This document shows, piece by piece, positions 11,104-20,138 of a DNA stretch of 64,000 nucleotides; positions within the stretch are counted from its first letter, which is position 1; each line of letters starts with the position of its first letter. Under the pieces are notes generated by a model. It saw only the letters and a list, made by a program, of their open reading frames with translations, was not told the DNA's origin and did no database searches. A program made the position numbers and the translations under genes. Source of the stretch: Bacillus nakamurai. GTDB lineage: Bacteria > Bacillota > Bacilli > Bacillales > Bacillaceae. Location of the stretch: NCBI RefSeq assembly GCF_001584325.1, contig NZ_LSAZ01000041.1, positions 186,001 through 250,000 on the forward strand. The letters run 5' to 3'.

Positions 11104-11184
11104 ATGAAATTTTATACCATTAAATTGCCGAAGTTTTTAGGAGGAATTGTCCGGGCGATGCTGAGCTCATTTAGAAAAGAGTAA
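11104..11184 (+). CDS. spoVM: Stage V sporulation protein SpoVM (26 aa)
   Basis: A 26-residue amphipathic helix that binds the convex outer forespore membrane, anchors SpoIVA and so positions the spore coat. The reading frame begins MKFYTIKLPKFLGG and ends SSFRKE. It keeps Pro9, which kinks the helix and matters for membrane recognition. Compared with the remembered B. subtilis sequence, Gly21 is Ser and the last Asp is Glu. A strong Shine-Dalgarno, AGGAGGGG, sits at 11091-11098. The position after thiN and before rpmB matches B. subtilis. No convincing sporulation promoter could be assigned in the 85 bases upstream. Confidence 0.95.
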   Translation: MKFYTIKLPKFLGGIVRAMLSSFRKE

Positions 11185-11222
11185 GCCTCAGAAGCTAAAA
11201 TTGCCCTCTTTGAACACATAAA

Positions 11223-11257
11223 AACGCCTGCCGCATAAAAGGGGCAGGCGTTCATTT
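11223..11257. terminator. Shared terminator between spoVM and rpmB
   Basis: A perfect 10-base-pair stem, AACGCCTGCC (11223-11232) with GGCAGGCGTT (11243-11252), loop of 10. On the + strand it is followed by CATTTTTG; on the - strand the arm continues into TTATG. It lies between convergent genes spoVM (+) and rpmB (-) and probably serves both. Confidence 0.85.
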
Positions 11258-11261
11258 TTGC

Positions 11262-11510
<249 letters not shown>

Positions 11511-11528
11511 TTATACAATACTTTAAAT

Positions 11529-11557
11529 AATTTACCACAGCTAAAAACCGTTTGCAA
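11529..11557 (-). promoter_or_regulatory. Candidate sigma-A promoter for rpmB
   Basis: Read on the minus strand: TTGCAA (11557-11552), 17 bases, TAAATT (11534-11529). Transcription would start about 70 bases before the rpmB start codon. Good spacing and a good -35; the -10 is moderate. Confidence 0.55.
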
Positions 11558-11646
11558 CTATTGTTTCCCCTACTTTCAAGAAAAATCACTTGACATGTAA
11601 AACAAGAAACATTTCTCCCATGAAATACCGCCGGCTGTATCTTTTC

Positions 11647-11675
11647 TTTTCATAATGGAATACATATAGTAGAAT
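11647..11675 (+). promoter_or_regulatory. Candidate sigma-A promoter for yloU-fakA
   Basis: TTTTCA (11647-11652), 17 bases, TAGAAT (11670-11675), 35 bases upstream of the yloU start. The -10 is good, the -35 weak. No other start signal for yloU-fakA is nearer. Confidence 0.45.
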
Positions 11676-11710
11676 AGCTATAACTCTATGCACCCGAAGG
11701 AGGAACTTGT

Positions 11711-12073
11711 GTGTCCATTGAAATGAAGACAAAATACGGACAGATTGATATATCTAACGAAGTCATCGCAATGGTTGCCGGAGGCGCTGCCATTGACTGT
11801 TACGGAATAGTGGGGATGGCCTCAAAAAACCAGATTAAAGATGGTTTGTCTGAAATCCTCCGGAAAGAGAACTTCGCAAGAGGCGTGCATGTCCGCCAGG
11901 AAGCAGAACAAATACATATCGACATGTACATTATTGTCAGCTACGGCACAAAAATATCAGAAGTAGCCTACAATGTTCAGACGAAAGTAAAATACACAGT
12001 AAATCAAACAATCGGACTTGCAGTGGATTCTGTAAATATTTATGTCCAAGGCGTACGAGTAACGAACCCGTAG
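11711..12073 (+). CDS. yloU: Asp23/Gls24-family protein YloU
   Basis: A 120-residue Asp23/Gls24 (DUF322) protein; members include an alkaline-shock protein that sits at the membrane in staphylococci. Sequence shows the family core: YGQIDISNEVIAMVAGGAA, then YGIVGMAS and a VNIYVQGVRV end. No signal peptide or membrane helix is visible. GTG start at 11711 with GAAGGAGGA at 11695-11703. fakA follows after 15 bases, so YloU probably works with, or is co-expressed with, the fatty-acid kinase; its molecular role is not known. Confidence 0.9.
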   Translation: MSIEMKTKYGQIDISNEVIAMVAGGAAIDCYGIVGMASKNQIKDGLSEILRKENFARGVHVRQEAEQIHIDMYIIVSYGTKISEVAYNVQTKVKYTVNQTIGLAVDSVNIYVQGVRVTNP

Positions 12074-12088
12074 TGAGGAGGATGAGTA

Positions 12089-13738
12089 TTGTCTAGACGA
12101 AACTTAGATGGGAGAGCCTTTGCGGCAATGATTCTGGCAGGGGCTGAGACATTGTCTCAAAACGCATCCGCAGTTGATGCGCTGAACGTGTTTCCTGTTC
12201 CAGACGGCGATACCGGAACAAACATGAATTTATCCATGTCATCAGGAGCGAGGGAAGTTGAGCACATTGACTCACCTGAAATCGGCAAAGTCGGCACCGC
12301 CTTGTCAAAAGGCCTACTTATGGGAGCAAGAGGGAACTCAGGGGTGATCTTGTCCCAATTATTCAGAGGTTTCACAAAAAGCATTGAGAACAAAAAAGAA
12401 ATAAACGCCAAAGAATTTGCCGCGGCTCTTCAAGCGGGAGTGGATATGGCATACAAAGCGGTAATGAAGCCGGTTGAAGGAACAATTTTAACGGTGGCGA
12501 AAGACGCAGCTAAAAAAGCGGTCGCCTCGGCCAAAGAAGAAACCGATATCATCGCGGTGATGGAGGCAGTCATTGAAGAAGCGGAAGCGTCACTGAACCG
12601 CACGCCGGAGCTGCTTCCTGTTTTAAAGGACGTCGGTGTCGTTGACAGCGGCGGAAAAGGCCTGCTTTGTGTATATGAAGGCTTTTTAGCTTCATTAAAA
12701 GGTGAAACCGTTTCAAAAAAAGCAGTTCTGCCGGCGCTCGACGATATGGTGAATGCCGAGCATCATAAAAGCGCGCAGAGTATGCTGAGTACAGAAGATA
12801 TTGAATTCGGATTTTGTACAGAAGTTATGGTAAGGCTGGACCAAGATAAGCGAACGTTCAGTGAAGATACGTTCAGAAACGAGCTGAGCCGTTTCGGCGA
12901 TTCATTGCTGGTCGTTGCCGATGATACGCTGGCAAAAGTCCATATTCATGCCGAGGAACCGGGAAACGTGCTCAATTTGGCACAGCGATACGGTGATTTA
13001 ATCAAAATCAAAATTGAAAACATGAGGGAACAGCATACCTCCATTCTCAGCCAAGAGGCCGGGGAGCAGAAGCCGGCACGAACACCTTTTGGAATCGTGA
13101 CTGTGGCGATGGGAGATGGCATTTCTAAACTGTTTACAAGCATCGGCGCGTCACATGTCATCGAAGGCGGGCAGACGATGAACCCGAGCACTGAAGATAT
13201 AGTTGAGGCCGTAAAGTCTGTAAACGCGGAAACGGTATTCATTCTTCCGAACAATTCGAATATTGTGATGGCAGCCAATCAAGCGGCGAGTGTCGCTGAG
13301 GAAAAGGTATTTGTCATTCCGGCCAAAACGGTGCCTCAAGGTATGGCTGCGCTGCTTGCGTTTAATCCCGAGCAGTCTGCTGAGGCGAATGAAGCCAGCA
13401 TGCTCGAAGCGATACAGCATGTGAAAAGCGGCCAAGTGACTTATTCTGTCAGGGATACCCACATAGACGGCAAGGATATTAAAAAAGGCGATTTTATCGG
13501 GATTTTAAACAGCTCGATTATCGGCAGCGCCGGCGATCGGTTTTCTGCCGCAAAATTGCTGCTTGATGAAATGATTGGGGAAGAAGATGAAATCGTAACC
13601 ATTTTGTATGGAGAGGACGCATCAGAAGAAGAAGCTGAGAAACTCGGTGAATATCTCACAAGCGTCTACGAAGATATCGAGGTTGAAATCCATAACGGCA
13701 GACAGCCTTTGTACCCATATATATTTGCGGCGGAGTAG
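12089..13738 (+). CDS. fakA: Fatty acid kinase catalytic subunit FakA (YloV)
   Basis: DhaL/DAK2-type kinase that phosphorylates fatty acids held by FakB carrier proteins, feeding acyl-phosphate to PlsX/PlsY. The N-terminal DAK2 domain has NVFPVPDGDTGTNM (magnesium-binding Asp cluster) at residues 32-45 and MGARGNSGVILSQL. The middle and C-terminal parts (about 200-549) form the FakB-facing domains. TTG start at 12089 after GAGGAGG (12074-12080); 549 aa. No fakB is in the window. A terminator stem begins in the stop codon. Confidence 0.93.
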   Translation: MSRRNLDGRAFAAMILAGAETLSQNASAVDALNVFPVPDGDTGTNMNLSMSSGAREVEHIDSPEIGKVGTALSKGLLMGARGNSGVILSQLFRGFTKSIENKKEINAKEFAAALQAGVDMAYKAVMKPVEGTILTVAKDAAKKAVASAKEETDIIAVMEAVIEEAEASLNRTPELLPVLKDVGVVDSGGKGLLCVYEGFLASLKGETVSKKAVLPALDDMVNAEHHKSAQSMLSTEDIEFGFCTEVMVRLDQDKRTFSEDTFRNELSRFGDSLLVVADDTLAKVHIHAEEPGNVLNLAQRYGDLIKIKIENMREQHTSILSQEAGEQKPARTPFGIVTVAMGDGISKLFTSIGASHVIEGGQTMNPSTEDIVEAVKSVNAETVFILPNNSNIVMAANQAASVAEEKVFVIPAKTVPQGMAALLAFNPEQSAEANEASMLEAIQHVKSGQVTYSVRDTHIDGKDIKKGDFIGILNSSIIGSAGDRFSAAKLLLDEMIGEEDEIVTILYGEDASEEEAEKLGEYLTSVYEDIEVEIHNGRQPLYPYIFAAE

Positions 13739-13774
13739 AAGGGCTTTTCAGGCCCTTCTATTCTTATGCCTTTA
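13736..13774 (+). terminator. Terminator after fakA
   Basis: TAGAAGGGC (13736-13744) pairs with GCCCTTCTA (13752-13760), a 9-base-pair stem with a 7-base loop, followed by TTCTTATGCCTTTATTT. The 5' arm includes the fakA stop codon. Confidence 0.75.
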
Positions 13775-13797
13775 TTTACCTGCGGCAGTCCGCCGGC

Positions 13798-13826
13798 TTG
13801 CCAATTTATAAATGATCAATTAGTCT
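13798..13826 (+). promoter_or_regulatory. Possible sigma-A promoter for sdaAB-sdaAA-recG
   Basis: TTGCCA (13798-13803), 17 bases, TAGTCT (13821-13826), 44 bases before the sdaAB start and just after the fakA terminator. Spacing is ideal; the -10 matches at 4 of 6. Confidence 0.4.
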
Positions 13827-13870
13827 AAAGAAAAGCGCTGAAGAAGTGATGATAAGGAGGAACAAACAGC

Positions 13871-14533
13871 ATGAAGTATAGGAGCGTTTTTGATATTATC
13901 GGTCCGGTGATGATCGGCCCGTCCAGCTCACATACCGCAGGAGCCGCACGAATCGGCAGAGTGGCCAGAAGTTTATTCAGGCGGGAGCCCCGGCGTATCG
14001 TTGTATCCTTTTACGGATCATTTGCGGAAACGTACAAAGGGCATGGCACGGATGTCGCCATTATCGGCGGCCTGCTTGATTTTGATACATTTGACGAACG
14101 AATTAAAACAGCAATTCAAATCGCTGAAGACAAGGGCATACATGTCGAGTTTCGCACTGAAGATGCCGTGCCCGTTCACCCGAACACGGCGCGAATCGTG
14201 ATTTCGGATGATGAGGGAGAGCTTGCCCTTACCGGTATTTCAATCGGCGGAGGGAAAATAGAAATAACGGAATTAAACGGTTTTGAACTGCGTCTCTCAG
14301 GAAACCACCCGGCCATTTTAGTGGTTCATAATGATAAGTTCGGCACCATTGCGGGGGTTGCCAACGTACTAGCGAAATTCTCCATCAATGTCGGCCATAT
14401 GGAAGTTGCCCGCAAAGACGTCGGACAGCTTGCGCTGATGACGATTGAAGTCGATCAGAATATTGATGAAGAAGTGCTTGACGAACTTTCAACACTGCCG
14501 AATATTATTCAGGTTACTAAGATAGCTGACTAA
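13871..14533 (+). CDS. sdaAB: L-serine dehydratase, beta chain
   Basis: Small subunit of the iron-sulfur L-serine ammonia-lyase, which turns serine into pyruvate and ammonia. The first part holds the family motif GPSSSHTAGAARIGR near residue 17. The C-terminal 75 residues are an ACT domain (ILVVHNDKFGTIAGVANVLA), a usual site for amino-acid control. 220 aa. AAGGAGGAAC lies before the ATG. The alpha chain follows after 20 bases, the normal two-gene form for Bacillus; enterobacteria have them fused. Confidence 0.95.
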   Translation: MKYRSVFDIIGPVMIGPSSSHTAGAARIGRVARSLFRREPRRIVVSFYGSFAETYKGHGTDVAIIGGLLDFDTFDERIKTAIQIAEDKGIHVEFRTEDAVPVHPNTARIVISDDEGELALTGISIGGGKIEITELNGFELRLSGNHPAILVVHNDKFGTIAGVANVLAKFSINVGHMEVARKDVGQLALMTIEVDQNIDEEVLDELSTLPNIIQVTKIAD

Positions 14534-14553
14534 AAAGTCAGGAGGAATATGAC

Positions 14554-15456
14554 ATGTTTCGTAATGTAAAAGAATTAATCGAAATCACAAAAGAAAAACA
14601 AATTCCGATCTCAGAAGTCATGATTACGCAAGAGATGGAAGTTACCCAGAAAACGAGAGAAGAGATCTTTCAAGGGATGGAGCGCAACCTCTCCGTCATG
14701 GAGGCCGCAGTCGAAAAAGGGCTCAATGGCGTCACAAGCCAAACCGGATTAACGGGCGGAGATGCGGTAAAGCTTCAGGCGTACATTCAATCAGGAAAGA
14801 GCCTGTCAGGCAATCTTATTTTAGATGCCGTTTCAAAAGCGGTAGCGACAAATGAAGTCAATGCTGCGATGGGAACGATCTGCGCGACTCCGACTGCCGG
14901 CTCGGCGGGTGTTGTGCCGGGAACTTTATTTGCCGTAAAGCATAAGCTGAACCCGACGACGGAACAAATGATCCGATTTCTTTTTACAGCCGGCGCTTTC
15001 GGCTTTGTCGTTGCGAATAATGCGAGTATTTCAGGAGCGGCCGGCGGCTGTCAGGCAGAAGTAGGATCGGCTTCCGGGATGGCTGCGGCTGCGATTGTAG
15101 AAATGGCCGGCGGCACGCCTGAACAATCCGCTGAAGCGATGGCGATTACGCTTAAAAATATGCTCGGACTCGTTTGTGACCCCGTTGCAGGCTTGGTTGA
15201 AGTGCCTTGCGTCAAACGGAACGCGATGGGTGCATCCAACGCAATGATTGCGGCAGATATGGCGCTTGCCGGCATCACAAGCCGTATCCCTTGCGATGAG
15301 GTCATTGACGCGATGTATAAAATCGGCCAAACGATGCCGACTGCACTTCGAGAAACGGGACAAGGCGGTTTAGCCGCGACACCGACGGGAAGAGAATTAG
15401 AGAAAAAAATATTCGGAGGAGCGCTAAAGACAAGTGAAACAACATCAGCAAACTAG
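14554..15456 (+). CDS. sdaAA: L-serine dehydratase, alpha chain
   Basis: Catalytic subunit that holds the 4Fe-4S cluster. Conserved cysteines appear in TICATPTAGSAGVVPG, GGCQAEVGSASGMA and GLVCDPVAGLVEVPC, the known cluster segments. 300 aa, normal for the split enzyme. CAGGAGGAAT precedes the ATG. The end of the gene overlaps the recG start by 23 bases. Confidence 0.95.
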   Translation: MFRNVKELIEITKEKQIPISEVMITQEMEVTQKTREEIFQGMERNLSVMEAAVEKGLNGVTSQTGLTGGDAVKLQAYIQSGKSLSGNLILDAVSKAVATNEVNAAMGTICATPTAGSAGVVPGTLFAVKHKLNPTTEQMIRFLFTAGAFGFVVANNASISGAAGGCQAEVGSASGMAAAAIVEMAGGTPEQSAEAMAITLKNMLGLVCDPVAGLVEVPCVKRNAMGASNAMIAADMALAGITSRIPCDEVIDAMYKIGQTMPTALRETGQGGLAATPTGRELEKKIFGGALKTSETTSAN

Positions 15457-17482
15457 TTTAGCGGATATTAAGGGCATTGGGCCGGAAACAGAAAAAACAT
15501 TACACGAACTAGGTATATATGATATTTCTGATCTTCTGAATTATTTCCCTTACCGTTATGATGACTATGAGCTGAGGGATTTAGAAGAAGTGAAACATGA
15601 AGAAAGAGTCACCGTAGAAGGGAAGGTTCATTCAGAACCTTCTCTTACCTATTACGGCAAAAAACGAAACAGGCTCACATTCAGAGTGCTTGTCGGAAAC
15701 TATTTAATTACGGCCGTTTGTTTTAACCGCCCGTACTTAAAAAAGAAGCTGTCACTCGGTTCGGTCGTCACGATATCAGGAAAATGGGACAAACACAGGC
15801 AGACCGTTTCGGTGCAGGAATTAAAAAACGGCCCGCACCAAGAAGACAAAAGCATTGAGCCCGTATATTCCGTAAAAGAAAACATCACCGTTAAAATGAT
15901 GAGGCGGTTTATCAAGGAAGCGCTGCAGCATCATCTTGATGCGGCTGCTGACCCGCTTCCTGAGAAACTGAGAGTCCGCTACAAACTGCCTGATTACCGC
16001 CATGCCTTGCAGACGATGCACCAGCCGGAAACGAGAGAATCTTTACAGCAGGCCAGACGCCGGTTTGTCTATGAAGAATTTTTAATATTCCAGCTGAAGA
16101 TGCAGGCGTTCCGAAAGGCGGAAAGAGAACAATCAGAAGGTATCAGCCATTCGTTTCCAGCCGAAAAGCTCACTGCCTTTGTCGACAGCCTGCCCTTTTC
16201 GCTCACAAATGCCCAGACCAGTGTGCTGCGTGAAATTACGGCGGATATGACATCGCCTTACAGAATGAACCGTCTCCTGCAAGGCGATGTCGGGTCAGGG
16301 AAAACGGCTGTCGCCGCTATCGCTTTATATGCCGCGATTCTCTCTGGATATCAAGGGGCTTTAATGGTGCCGACGGAAATCCTTGCTGAACAGCATGCCG
16401 ACTCCCTCGTCTCTTTATTTGCGAAAGAAGATGTCAACATTGCCCTTTTGACCAGCTCCGTAAAAGGAAAGCGGCGCAGGGAGCTGCTGGAGCGTCTTGC
16501 CCTCGGAGAGATTGATATTCTTGTAGGCACTCACGCCTTAATTCAGGATGAAGTAGAATTTAAAGCTTTAAGCCTTGTCATTACGGACGAACAGCACAGG
16601 TTCGGAGTCGAGCAGCGCAAAAAGCTCAGAAATAAAGGCCAAGACCCGGATGTGCTGTTTATGACCGCCACGCCGATACCGAGGACTCTTGCCATTACCG
16701 TTTTCGGAGAAATGGACGTATCCGTTATTGATGAAATGCCTGCCGGGCGGAAACAAATTGAAACCTATTGGGTAAAGCATGACATGCTGGAGCGGATTTT
16801 GGCTTTTATAGAAAAAGAGCTGAAGCAGGGAAGACAGGCATATATCATTTGCCCGCTTATTGAAGAATCGGACAAGCTTGATGTGCAGAATGCAATTGAT
16901 GTGTACAACATGCTCTCTGACGTTTACCGCGGAAAATGGAATGTCGGCCTGATGCACGGCAAGCTCCATTCTGATGAAAAAGACCGGGTCATGAGAGATT
17001 TCAGCGCCAACCATTGCCAAATTCTTGTTTCAACAACAGTGGTGGAAGTCGGGGTAAACGTTCCGAATGCGACCATCATGGTCATTTATGATGCCGATCG
17101 CTTCGGTTTATCACAGCTTCACCAGCTTCGCGGCCGGGTCGGCCGGGGAGAGCACCAGTCCTTTTGTATCTTGATGGCCGATCCGAAATCTGAAACCGGC
17201 AAAGAACGGATGAGAATCATGTCGGAGACAAACGACGGCTTTGAGCTGTCGGAAAAAGACTTAGAGCTGCGCGGGCCCGGCGACTTCTTCGGGAAGAAAC
17301 AAAGCGGAATGCCTGAATTCAAAGTGGCTGATATGGTTCATGATTACAGAGCGCTGGAAACGGCCCGGCAGGATGCGGCGAACCTTGTATCCTCAGGGGC
17401 TTTCTGGAAAGATGACGAATACCGCGTGCTGCGGGATTACTTAATCTCAAGCGGGGTCCTTGAAGGTGAGAAATTAAGCTGA
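15434..17482 (+). CDS. recG: ATP-dependent DNA helicase RecG
   Basis: Branch-migrating helicase that remodels stalled forks and Holliday junctions. An N-terminal wedge/OB domain (about 1-230, starting with a helix-hairpin-helix-like DIKGIGPETEKTL segment) precedes the helicase domains: Walker A GDVGSGKTAVA, DEQHRFG box, MTATPIPRT, QLRGRVGRGEHQS. 682 aa. GTG start at 15434 inside sdaAA, with GGAGGAG at 15416-15422; the spacing of about 11 is slightly long. No separate promoter is visible. Confidence 0.96.
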   Translation: MKQHQQTSLADIKGIGPETEKTLHELGIYDISDLLNYFPYRYDDYELRDLEEVKHEERVTVEGKVHSEPSLTYYGKKRNRLTFRVLVGNYLITAVCFNRPYLKKKLSLGSVVTISGKWDKHRQTVSVQELKNGPHQEDKSIEPVYSVKENITVKMMRRFIKEALQHHLDAAADPLPEKLRVRYKLPDYRHALQTMHQPETRESLQQARRRFVYEEFLIFQLKMQAFRKAEREQSEGISHSFPAEKLTAFVDSLPFSLTNAQTSVLREITADMTSPYRMNRLLQGDVGSGKTAVAAIALYAAILSGYQGALMVPTEILAEQHADSLVSLFAKEDVNIALLTSSVKGKRRRELLERLALGEIDILVGTHALIQDEVEFKALSLVITDEQHRFGVEQRKKLRNKGQDPDVLFMTATPIPRTLAITVFGEMDVSVIDEMPAGRKQIETYWVKHDMLERILAFIEKELKQGRQAYIICPLIEESDKLDVQNAIDVYNMLSDVYRGKWNVGLMHGKLHSDEKDRVMRDFSANHCQILVSTTVVEVGVNVPNATIMVIYDADRFGLSQLHQLRGRVGRGEHQSFCILMADPKSETGKERMRIMSETNDGFELSEKDLELRGPGDFFGKKQSGMPEFKVADMVHDYRALETARQDAANLVSSGAFWKDDEYRVLRDYLISSGVLEGEKLS

Positions 17483-17515
17483 TCCGGAAATTTTGGTTTT
17501 CTTCATAAACAATCA

Positions 17516-17544
17516 TTGCATTCCAATCTATGAAATTATATACT
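17516..17544 (+). promoter_or_regulatory. Sigma-A promoter of the fapR-plsX-fabD-fabG operon
   Basis: TTGCAT (17516-17521), exactly 17 bases, TATACT (17539-17544), 43 bases before fapR. The FapR-type operator begins 5 bases downstream, over the expected start of transcription, which fits the known autorepression in B. subtilis. Confidence 0.8.
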
Positions 17545-17548
17545 ACTA

Positions 17549-17565
17549 TTAGTACCTAGTCTTAA
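17549..17565 (+). promoter_or_regulatory. FapR operator
   Basis: TTAGTACCTAGTCTTAA is an imperfect 17-base palindrome of the FapR type (TTAGTA...TACTAA). It overlaps the predicted transcription start. FapR bound here would block transcription until malonyl-CoA releases it. Confidence 0.8.
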
Positions 17566-17587
17566 TTGTCCGGATGGTGTTTAATGA

Positions 17588-18154
17588 ATGAGAAGAAATA
17601 AGAAAGAACGCCAAAAGTTATTACAGCAGACGATCAAATCGACACCCTTCATCACAGATGAAGAATTAGCGGGGAAATTCGGAGTAAGCATTCAGACGAT
17701 CCGTTTGGACCGCTTAGAGCTCTCCATACCGGAGCTTAGAGAAAGAATTAAAAACGTGGCAGAACAAACACTTGAAGATGAAGTGAAGTCACTGCCGTTA
17801 GATGAAGTGATTGGAGAAATCATTGATCTGGAGCTTGACGGCCAGGCCATTTCTATATTTGAAGTAAGACGAGAGCATGTCTTCAGCCGCAATCAAATTG
17901 CGCGGGGGCATCATTTGTTTGCACAGGCGAACTCACTCGCCGTAGCCGTTATTGATGATGAACTGGCGCTGACCGCAAGCGCGCATATCCGTTTTACAAG
18001 ACAGGTAAAAGAAGGAGAACGCGTCGTTGCAAAAGCAAAGGTGACGGCTGTCGAAAAAGAAAAAGGCAGAACGGTAGTCGAAGTCAACAGCTATGTAGGA
18101 GAAGAAGTCGTTTTCTCGGGGGATTTTGACATGTACCGTTCAAAACAATCATAA
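17588..18154 (+). CDS. fapR: Malonyl-CoA-sensing repressor FapR
   Basis: Represses fatty-acid and phospholipid genes; malonyl-CoA binding to its hot-dog domain releases it from DNA. The N-terminal helix-turn-helix is at about residues 20-45 ([20 protein letters not shown]), then a linker helix, then a thioesterase-like hot-dog fold (about 75-188) without catalytic use; [19 protein letters not shown] belongs to the ligand pocket. 188 aa. It uses the ATG at 17588; another ATG at 17584 is out of frame. First gene of the operon. Confidence 0.96.
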   Translation: MRRNKKERQKLLQQTIKSTPFITDEELAGKFGVSIQTIRLDRLELSIPELRERIKNVAEQTLEDEVKSLPLDEVIGEIIDLELDGQAISIFEVRREHVFSRNQIARGHHLFAQANSLAVAVIDDELALTASAHIRFTRQVKEGERVVAKAKVTAVEKEKGRTVVEVNSYVGEEVVFSGDFDMYRSKQS

Positions 18155-18167
18155 AGGTGGAGCATGC

Positions 18168-19166
18168 ATGAGAATAGCTGTAGATGCAATGGGAGGCGAC
18201 AACGCACCCAAAGCTGTTATTGACGGAGTAATGAAGAGTATAGAGGCTTTTGACGATCTTCATATTACGCTTGTCGGTGACAAGACAACAATAGAATCAC
18301 ATTTGCCAACAACATCAGACCGCATCACCGTATTGCACGCCGATGAAGTGATTGAACCGACGGACGAACCGGTTCGCGCCGTACGCAGAAAGAAAAATTC
18401 TTCCATGGTGCTGATGGCGCAGGAAGTGGCAGAAAACAGAGCGGACGCCTGCATTTCAGCGGGGAATACGGGAGCGCTGATGACAGCGGGGCTGTTTATC
18501 GTCGGGAGAATTAAAGGAATTGACCGTCCGGCGCTCGCGCCGACGCTTCCGACCGTATCAGGGGACGGTTTCCTTCTTCTTGACGTGGGAGCCAATGTAG
18601 ATGCCAAACCCGAACATCTTGTCCAGTATGCGATTATGGGTTCTGTCTATGCCCGGCAGGTTCTCGGTGTATCCTCACCGCGTATCGGCTTATTAAATGT
18701 CGGCACGGAAGAGAAGAAAGGAAACGAGCTGACGAAAAAGACTTTTGAATTATTAAAAGAAACAAACGTCAATTTCGTCGGAAATGTTGAAGCGAGAGAC
18801 CTGTTAGAAGGCGCTGCCGATGTCATTGTCACAGACGGCTTTACGGGGAATGTCACGCTGAAAACATTGGAAGGTTCGGCTTTATCCATTTTCAAAATGC
18901 TGAAAGACACGCTTACATCAAGTTTCGCATCAAAGCTTGCAGCCGGGGTGCTGAAACCGAAACTGATGGAAATGAAGCTTAAAATGGATTATTCTGAATA
19001 CGGCGGAGCGAGCCTTTTCGGATTAAAAGCGCCTGTCATTAAAGCGCACGGATCTTCTGACGCCCGCGCCGTTTACCATGCGGTACGCCAGGCGAGAGAA
19101 ATGGTCAGCCAAAATGTAGCTGCATTTATTGAAGAAGAAGTAAAAGAAGAAAAAACAGATGAGTAG
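18168..19166 (+). CDS. plsX: Phosphate acyltransferase PlsX
   Basis: Turns acyl-ACP into acyl-phosphate, the donor for PlsY in phosphatidic acid synthesis; also accepts products of the FakA pathway. Begins [14 protein letters not shown], the family signature. Other conserved parts: [26 protein letters not shown] and [15 protein letters not shown]. The ATG at 18168 follows AAAGGTGG; an in-frame ATG at 18126 lies inside fapR and gives no sensible N-terminus. 332 aa. Confidence 0.96.
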   Translation: MRIAVDAMGGDNAPKAVIDGVMKSIEAFDDLHITLVGDKTTIESHLPTTSDRITVLHADEVIEPTDEPVRAVRRKKNSSMVLMAQEVAENRADACISAGNTGALMTAGLFIVGRIKGIDRPALAPTLPTVSGDGFLLLDVGANVDAKPEHLVQYAIMGSVYARQVLGVSSPRIGLLNVGTEEKKGNELTKKTFELLKETNVNFVGNVEARDLLEGAADVIVTDGFTGNVTLKTLEGSALSIFKMLKDTLTSSFASKLAAGVLKPKLMEMKLKMDYSEYGGASLFGLKAPVIKAHGSSDARAVYHAVRQAREMVSQNVAAFIEEEVKEEKTDE

Positions 19167-19184
19167 TCTGGAGGTTACCGCATC

Positions 19185-20138
19185 ATGAGTAAGATTGCAT
19201 TTTTATTTCCCGGACAGGGATCACAATTTATCGGTATGGGAAAAGACTTGTATGAACGGGAAGAAGCATCAAAGCGTATTTTTGATGAAGCGGACGAGAC
19301 GCTTGAAACAAAGCTCAGCTCGCTGATTTTTGAAGGAGACGCCAGTGAATTAACTCTTACATATAACGCGCAGCCCGCGCTGTTAACAACAAGCATTGCC
19401 GTATTAGAAAAATTTAAAGAATCCGGCATCACGCCTGATTTTACAGCCGGTCACAGCCTCGGCGAATATTCAGCGCTTGTTGCTGCTGGAGCGATGTCAT
19501 TTAAAGATGCCGTCTACACTGTCAGGAAACGCGGAGAATTTATGAACGAAGCGGTACCGGCAGGAGAAGGGGCGATGGCGGCGATTCTCGGAATGGACTC
19601 AGAAGTCTTGAAGAAGGTCACGGATCAAGTGACTGAAAAAGGCCATCTCGTGCAGCTTGCCAACCTGAACTGCCCTGGCCAGATCGTGATTTCCGGAACG
19701 GCAAAAGGCGTGGAGCTTGCTTCAGAAGAGGCGAAAAACAACGGGGCCAAACGCGCCATTCCGCTGGAGGTTAGCGGTCCTTTCCACTCTGAATTAATGA
19801 AACCCGCTGCACAAAAGCTTGAAGAGGTGCTTGACGCCTGCGACTTAAAAGACGCCGCTGTCCCGGTCATTTCAAATGTTTCCGCAGATGTCATGACCGA
19901 AAAAGACGATATCAAGAAAAAACTGATCGAACAGCTTTATTCACCTGTACGCTTTGAAGAAACCGTCAACAAGCTGATTGACGAAGGCGTGACGACTTTT
20001 ATTGAAATCGGGCCCGGAAAAGTGCTTTCAGGGCTTGTGAAAAAAGTAAACCGCCGCTTAAAAACAATTGCGGTTTCCGATCATGAGACGATTGAATTGG
20101 CGATTCAAACGCTGAAGGAGGAGAATCAGGATGCTTAA
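19185..20138 (+). CDS. fabD: Malonyl-CoA:ACP transacylase FabD
   Basis: Loads malonyl groups onto acyl carrier protein for chain elongation. It starts with [14 protein letters not shown], has the nucleophile Ser91 in GHSLGEYSA, and a GPFHSELM segment with the catalytic His. 317 aa, normal. CTGGAGG precedes the ATG. fabG overlaps its last 8 bases. Confidence 0.97.
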   Translation: MSKIAFLFPGQGSQFIGMGKDLYEREEASKRIFDEADETLETKLSSLIFEGDASELTLTYNAQPALLTTSIAVLEKFKESGITPDFTAGHSLGEYSALVAAGAMSFKDAVYTVRKRGEFMNEAVPAGEGAMAAILGMDSEVLKKVTDQVTEKGHLVQLANLNCPGQIVISGTAKGVELASEEAKNNGAKRAIPLEVSGPFHSELMKPAAQKLEEVLDACDLKDAAVPVISNVSADVMTEKDDIKKKLIEQLYSPVRFEETVNKLIDEGVTTFIEIGPGKVLSGLVKKVNRRLKTIAVSDHETIELAIQTLKEENQDA

